DNA of 64,000 nucleotides, taken from NCBI RefSeq assembly GCF_002269255.1, contig NZ_CP022823.1:2852001-2916000 (forward strand), written 5' to 3'. The notes beneath the pieces were generated by a model. It saw only the letters and a list, made by a program, of their open reading frames with translations. It was not told where the DNA came from and made no database searches. Below are positions 61,385 through 64,000 of the stretch, piece by piece. The position numbers and the translations under genes are program-made. The stretch is from Klebsiella quasivariicola. GTDB lineage: Bacteria > Pseudomonadota > Gammaproteobacteria > Enterobacterales > Enterobacteriaceae. Positions within the stretch are counted from its first letter, which is position 1; each line of letters starts with the position of its first letter.

Positions 61385-62848
61385 TTATTGCGCCTCGGCC
61401 CAGGCGGCAACGGTGGCTTTGGCCCCCTGCCGCTGTAGCGCTAAGTAGGCACGGGTCACCGCCGCGACAAAGCGTGCTTCCTGTGGCAGTTCCACGCCGA
61501 AAATCGCCTCAATGCCCAGCAGCGCTTTGACTCGCGCTTCGCCATCGGCGCTCGCGGCCACCGCCTGCTGGATAACCGGCAGCAACGGGTCGCATATTTC
61601 GATTGCCTGACCCGCATCGTCAACACCGCCGACGTAGCGCATCCACCCTGCCACACCCAGCGCCAGCAGCGTAAAATCACGCTGGTGCAGCAGATGCCAG
61701 CGCACCGAGTCCAGCATCCTCTGCGGCAGTTTCTGGCTGCCGTCCATGGCAATCTGCCAGGTACGGTGCTTCAGCGCCGGATTACTGTAACGGTCGATCA
61801 GCAAACTGGCATAGCGTGAGAGATCCACCCCCTTCACCTTCAGCGTTGGCGCCTGTTCGTCCAGCATCAGCGACAGCGCCGCACGACGGTAGTTGTCGTC
61901 CTGCATGCAGTCGTTAATATGCTGATAACCGGCCAGATAGCCGAGATAAGCGAGGAACGAATGGCTGCCATTGAGCATTCTCAGCTTCATCTCTTCGAAA
62001 GGCACCACGTCAGCGACCAGTTCCGCCCCCGCTTTTTCCCACTGCGGACGCCCGGCAACAAAATTATCCTCAATGACCCACTGACGGAAGGGTTCGCAGG
62101 CCACCCCGGCCGGGTCGCGTACCCCGGTCAGCTGTGCAATTTTATCGAGGGTTTCCGGCGTAACGGCCGGGACAATCCGGTCCACCATCGTCGACGGGAA
62201 GGTCACGTTCTGTGCAATCCACGCGGCAAGATCCTCGTCTAATGCCCGGGCGTAGGCGCAGACGACGTTGCGCATGACGTGGCCATTTTCCGGCATGTTA
62301 TCGCAGGACATCACGGTAAAAGCAGGCAGGCCCGCTTTTTTACGGCGAGCTAAGGCCTCCACCACCACGCCCGGCGCCGATTTCGGCTGATGCGGGTTCT
62401 GCAGATCGGCGACGATCAGCGGATGATCGAGCTGCAACTCACCGCTGGCCGGAGAGTGGCAATAGCCTTTCTCAGTAATGGTCAGGGAGACAATGGCCAC
62501 CTGCGGCTCACACATCGCCGCCAGCACCGTTTCGAGTCCGTCGACCTGCGCATGCAGGGCCTGCTTCACGACGCCGACCACGCGCGCCGTCCACGCGTCG
62601 GCGGACATTTCGGCTACGGTAAACAGCAGGTCCTGCTGTTTCAGATCGGCGATTTGTTGTTCGCCACCAATCAAATTCACTTCGGTATAGCCCCAGTCGC
62701 TACCGTGGTCGCTGGCCAGCATATCGGCGTACACCGCCTGATGGGCACGGTGAAACGCGCCAAAGCCAAGGTGGACAATACGGGGGATCAGTGCGCTGCG
62801 ATCGTAGCCAGGCAGCGTGGCGCGAGCGGTTAAGAGGGTGTTTTCCAT
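61385..62848 (-). CDS. ydfI: mannitol/fructuronate-type dehydrogenase YdfI
   Basis: The 487-residue protein is a polyol/hexuronate dehydrogenase like UxuB. It shows the N-terminal IVHLGFGAFHRAHQAVYADML, NMPENGHVM and FEEMKLRMLNGSHSFLAYLGYL with the catalytic Lys, Asn and His. E. coli YdfI is predicted to reduce fructuronate or another keto sugar acid. ATG at 62848 follows GAGAGTCATC. It is transcribed with the transporter gene upstream or from its own promoter. Confidence 0.9.
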   Translation of the reverse strand: MENTLLTARATLPGYDRSALIPRIVHLGFGAFHRAHQAVYADMLASDHGSDWGYTEVNLIGGEQQIADLKQQDLLFTVAEMSADAWTARVVGVVKQALHAQVDGLETVLAAMCEPQVAIVSLTITEKGYCHSPASGELQLDHPLIVADLQNPHQPKSAPGVVVEALARRKKAGLPAFTVMSCDNMPENGHVMRNVVCAYARALDEDLAAWIAQNVTFPSTMVDRIVPAVTPETLDKIAQLTGVRDPAGVACEPFRQWVIEDNFVAGRPQWEKAGAELVADVVPFEEMKLRMLNGSHSFLAYLGYLAGYQHINDCMQDDNYRRAALSLMLDEQAPTLKVKGVDLSRYASLLIDRYSNPALKHRTWQIAMDGSQKLPQRMLDSVRWHLLHQRDFTLLALGVAGWMRYVGGVDDAGQAIEICDPLLPVIQQAVAASADGEARVKALLGIEAIFGVELPQEARFVAAVTRAYLALQRQGAKATVAAWAEAQ

Positions 62849-62935
62849 GATGACTCTCATTGTTATGTGTCTCATCAACCATTCTCGGGGAGAACTCTCG
62901 AGGAGAATGCCTTTGTGCCACCCACCTTCTCACGC

Positions 62936-62948
62936 AATTGGTATAACA
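62936..62948 (-). promoter_or_regulatory. possible hexuronate repressor half-site upstream of ydfI
   Basis: AATTGGTATAACA resembles half of an ExuR/UxuR site (AATTGGTATACCAATT). A less clear ACCATA follows at about 62970. Binding is speculative. Confidence 0.35.
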
Positions 62949-63115
62949 TCTTTGATTTCTGTCAACTACCATACAAGAAGATCTTACCTGATAATGTTTC
63001 GGGCATGGCTGGCTACCCTCACCGCAGGGACGGGGTAGTAAAAGGCAACGGAAAGGGAAGAACATGGCGGCCGCGCGTCCCTGCGGGCCTGCTGTTAACG
63101 GCTTAACGAGTGTCG

Positions 63116-64000
63116 TTAGTCAATGCGGGTTCTGACGATAAAGAAGTAGCAGAGCGCTCCGGCAAAGGTCACCCCGGCGGCGATGACCAGCGCCAGATTG
63201 AAAGAATGGGTGGTATCCACTACCCATCCGGTGACGATCGGCGCGAACGAGGCAAACACAAAACTGCCAAAGTTCTGAATAGCTGCCACCGAGGCCACTT
63301 TGTGTTCCGCCACCAGCACCTGCACCAGTCCCCAGGCCGAGGTCCCGGCGAAATGAACGCAGAATAACGCCATGGAGATGAAAGCGACCGCCTGGGTCGG
63401 GGTGGACGATTGCACCACCAGCAGGGTCCCCAGCGCCGACAGCACCAGACCGATAACGATCGCCGTTTTGCGGGTCTTCGCCAGATCGTAGCCTCTGCGC
63501 GCCAGGGCATCAACCACCAGGCCGTTGACCCACATGCCCACCGCCGCGGCAAGGAACGGGATCGCCGCCACCCAGCCGGTGCGCGCCAGGCTTAACCCTT
63601 GCTGCGCCTGCAAATAGCCGGGCAGCCAGGCGATATATAACCAGCCGGTGTAGTTCACACCGGAGAAGCCCAGGATCATCCCCCAGGTGGTGCGCCGTTT
63701 GAACAGCGCCAGCCACTCACTGAACTTCAGCGCCGGGCGGGCCACCTCCTCGCTGGCCAGATAGCGCTGCTCCTCCTCCTGCAGGGAGAAGTGCCGGCGG
63801 TTTCGGTAGCCGACATACCAGCACAGACCGACCAAGATCCCGGCTAAGCCAATCACCACAAACATCATCCGCCAGCCCCAGGCCAGCTGCATAATGACCA
63901 GGGCCGGCGGTGCGATGGCCTGACCCAGCACCGTCGAGGAGTTAAAAATCCCTACCGCCGTGCCGCGCTCTCTTTGCGCATACCAGTCGTTGATCGATTT
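63116..64000 (-). CDS. MFS sugar-acid transporter, ACS type (partial)
   Basis: The reading frame runs off the right edge, so the N-terminal part is missing. The visible 294 residues (including the stretch KSINDWYAQRERGTAVGIFNSS at the edge) cover about eight membrane segments, ending FFIVRTRID. The WLPGYLQAQQGLSLARTGWVAAIPFL and MWVNGLVVDALARRGYDLAKTRK blocks fit the anion:cation symporter group. With ydfI next to it, it probably imports a hexuronate-like acid. Confidence 0.9.
   Translation of the reverse strand, partial: KSINDWYAQRERGTAVGIFNSSTVLGQAIAPPALVIMQLAWGWRMMFVVIGLAGILVGLCWYVGYRNRRHFSLQEEEQRYLASEEVARPALKFSEWLALFKRRTTWGMILGFSGVNYTGWLYIAWLPGYLQAQQGLSLARTGWVAAIPFLAAAVGMWVNGLVVDALARRGYDLAKTRKTAIVIGLVLSALGTLLVVQSSTPTQAVAFISMALFCVHFAGTSAWGLVQVLVAEHKVASVAAIQNFGSFVFASFAPIVTGWVVDTTHSFNLALVIAAGVTFAGALCYFFIVRTRID

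Noticed and set aside
1..64000. CRISPR arrays, tRNA or rRNA genes, prophage or integrase attachment sites
   Set aside because: No spaced identical repeats, no cloverleaf with CCA-type ends, no integrase or phage structural genes were seen in the window.

Overview
The window reads as chromosome of an enteric Klebsiella, most likely Klebsiella variicola or a close relative of K. pneumoniae. The evidence is a complete lac operon without lacA, an AAA ATPase gene, a class A beta-lactamase that resembles the LEN type more than SHV or OKP, and an adjacent ygbI/ygbJ-type operon. This order is familiar from Klebsiella chromosomes. The rest follows the E. coli backbone order uxaB, dgcF, yneG, glsB, sad, yneJ, sotB, marC, marRAB, eamA, ydeE, ydeJ, dcp, ydfG, rspR, ydfI, with large blocks inserted into it. 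Family and species calls come from recalled sequence features; no database search was run.

Layout: 0.07-8.8 kb holds a small peptide gene, GNAT acetyltransferases (one broken by a frameshift), uxaB, a diguanylate cyclase, yneG-glsB, sad and its divergent LysR regulator. 8.9-18.4 kb is a catabolic insert: a lactate/malate dehydrogenase-like gene, a minus-strand operon (DUF1537 kinase, PdxA2-like dehydrogenase, DeoR regulator) and a divergent plus-strand operon (iron alcohol dehydrogenase, DHDPS-like aldolase, 2-hydroxyacid dehydrogenase, MFS transporter), then a PhzF-like gene. The kinase/PdxA2 pair points to D-threonate or a related acid sugar. 18.6-24.2 kb is sotB, marC, marRAB, eamA and ydeE. 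24.3-24.8 kb is an XRE/2TM regulator with four direct repeats upstream at 11-bp spacing.

24.9-48.6 kb is a second large block: the urea transporter urtABCDE with a sigma-54 promoter, a MetE-like methyltransferase with apparent Met boxes, a rhodanese and ftrA-type regulator, lacI-lacZ-lacY, the ATPase gene, the LEN-type beta-lactamase, and a second DUF1537 acid-sugar operon (ygbI/ltnD/otnK/otnC/otnI/GntP permease). 48.6-56.6 kb is regulatory and mobile: an AraC regulator, two paralogous LuxR-type genes, a BLUF-EAL photoreceptor phosphodiesterase gene split by a complete 1426-bp IS4, a CinA-like gene, agsA with a fourU-type thermometer, a candidate structured small RNA and small membrane proteins. 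56.9-64 kb returns to the backbone: dcp, ydfG, rspR, a UspG-like gene, ydfI and a truncated MFS transporter.

The least explained part is 49.8-56.7 kb. There a unit of LuxR gene, convergent small membrane protein and a TAGGATAATTCC box occurs twice at nearly the same internal spacing, on either side of the disrupted BLUF-EAL gene. One copy of the small gene looks decayed. Together with the candidate RNA at 55.0 kb this is the best place to look for something undescribed.
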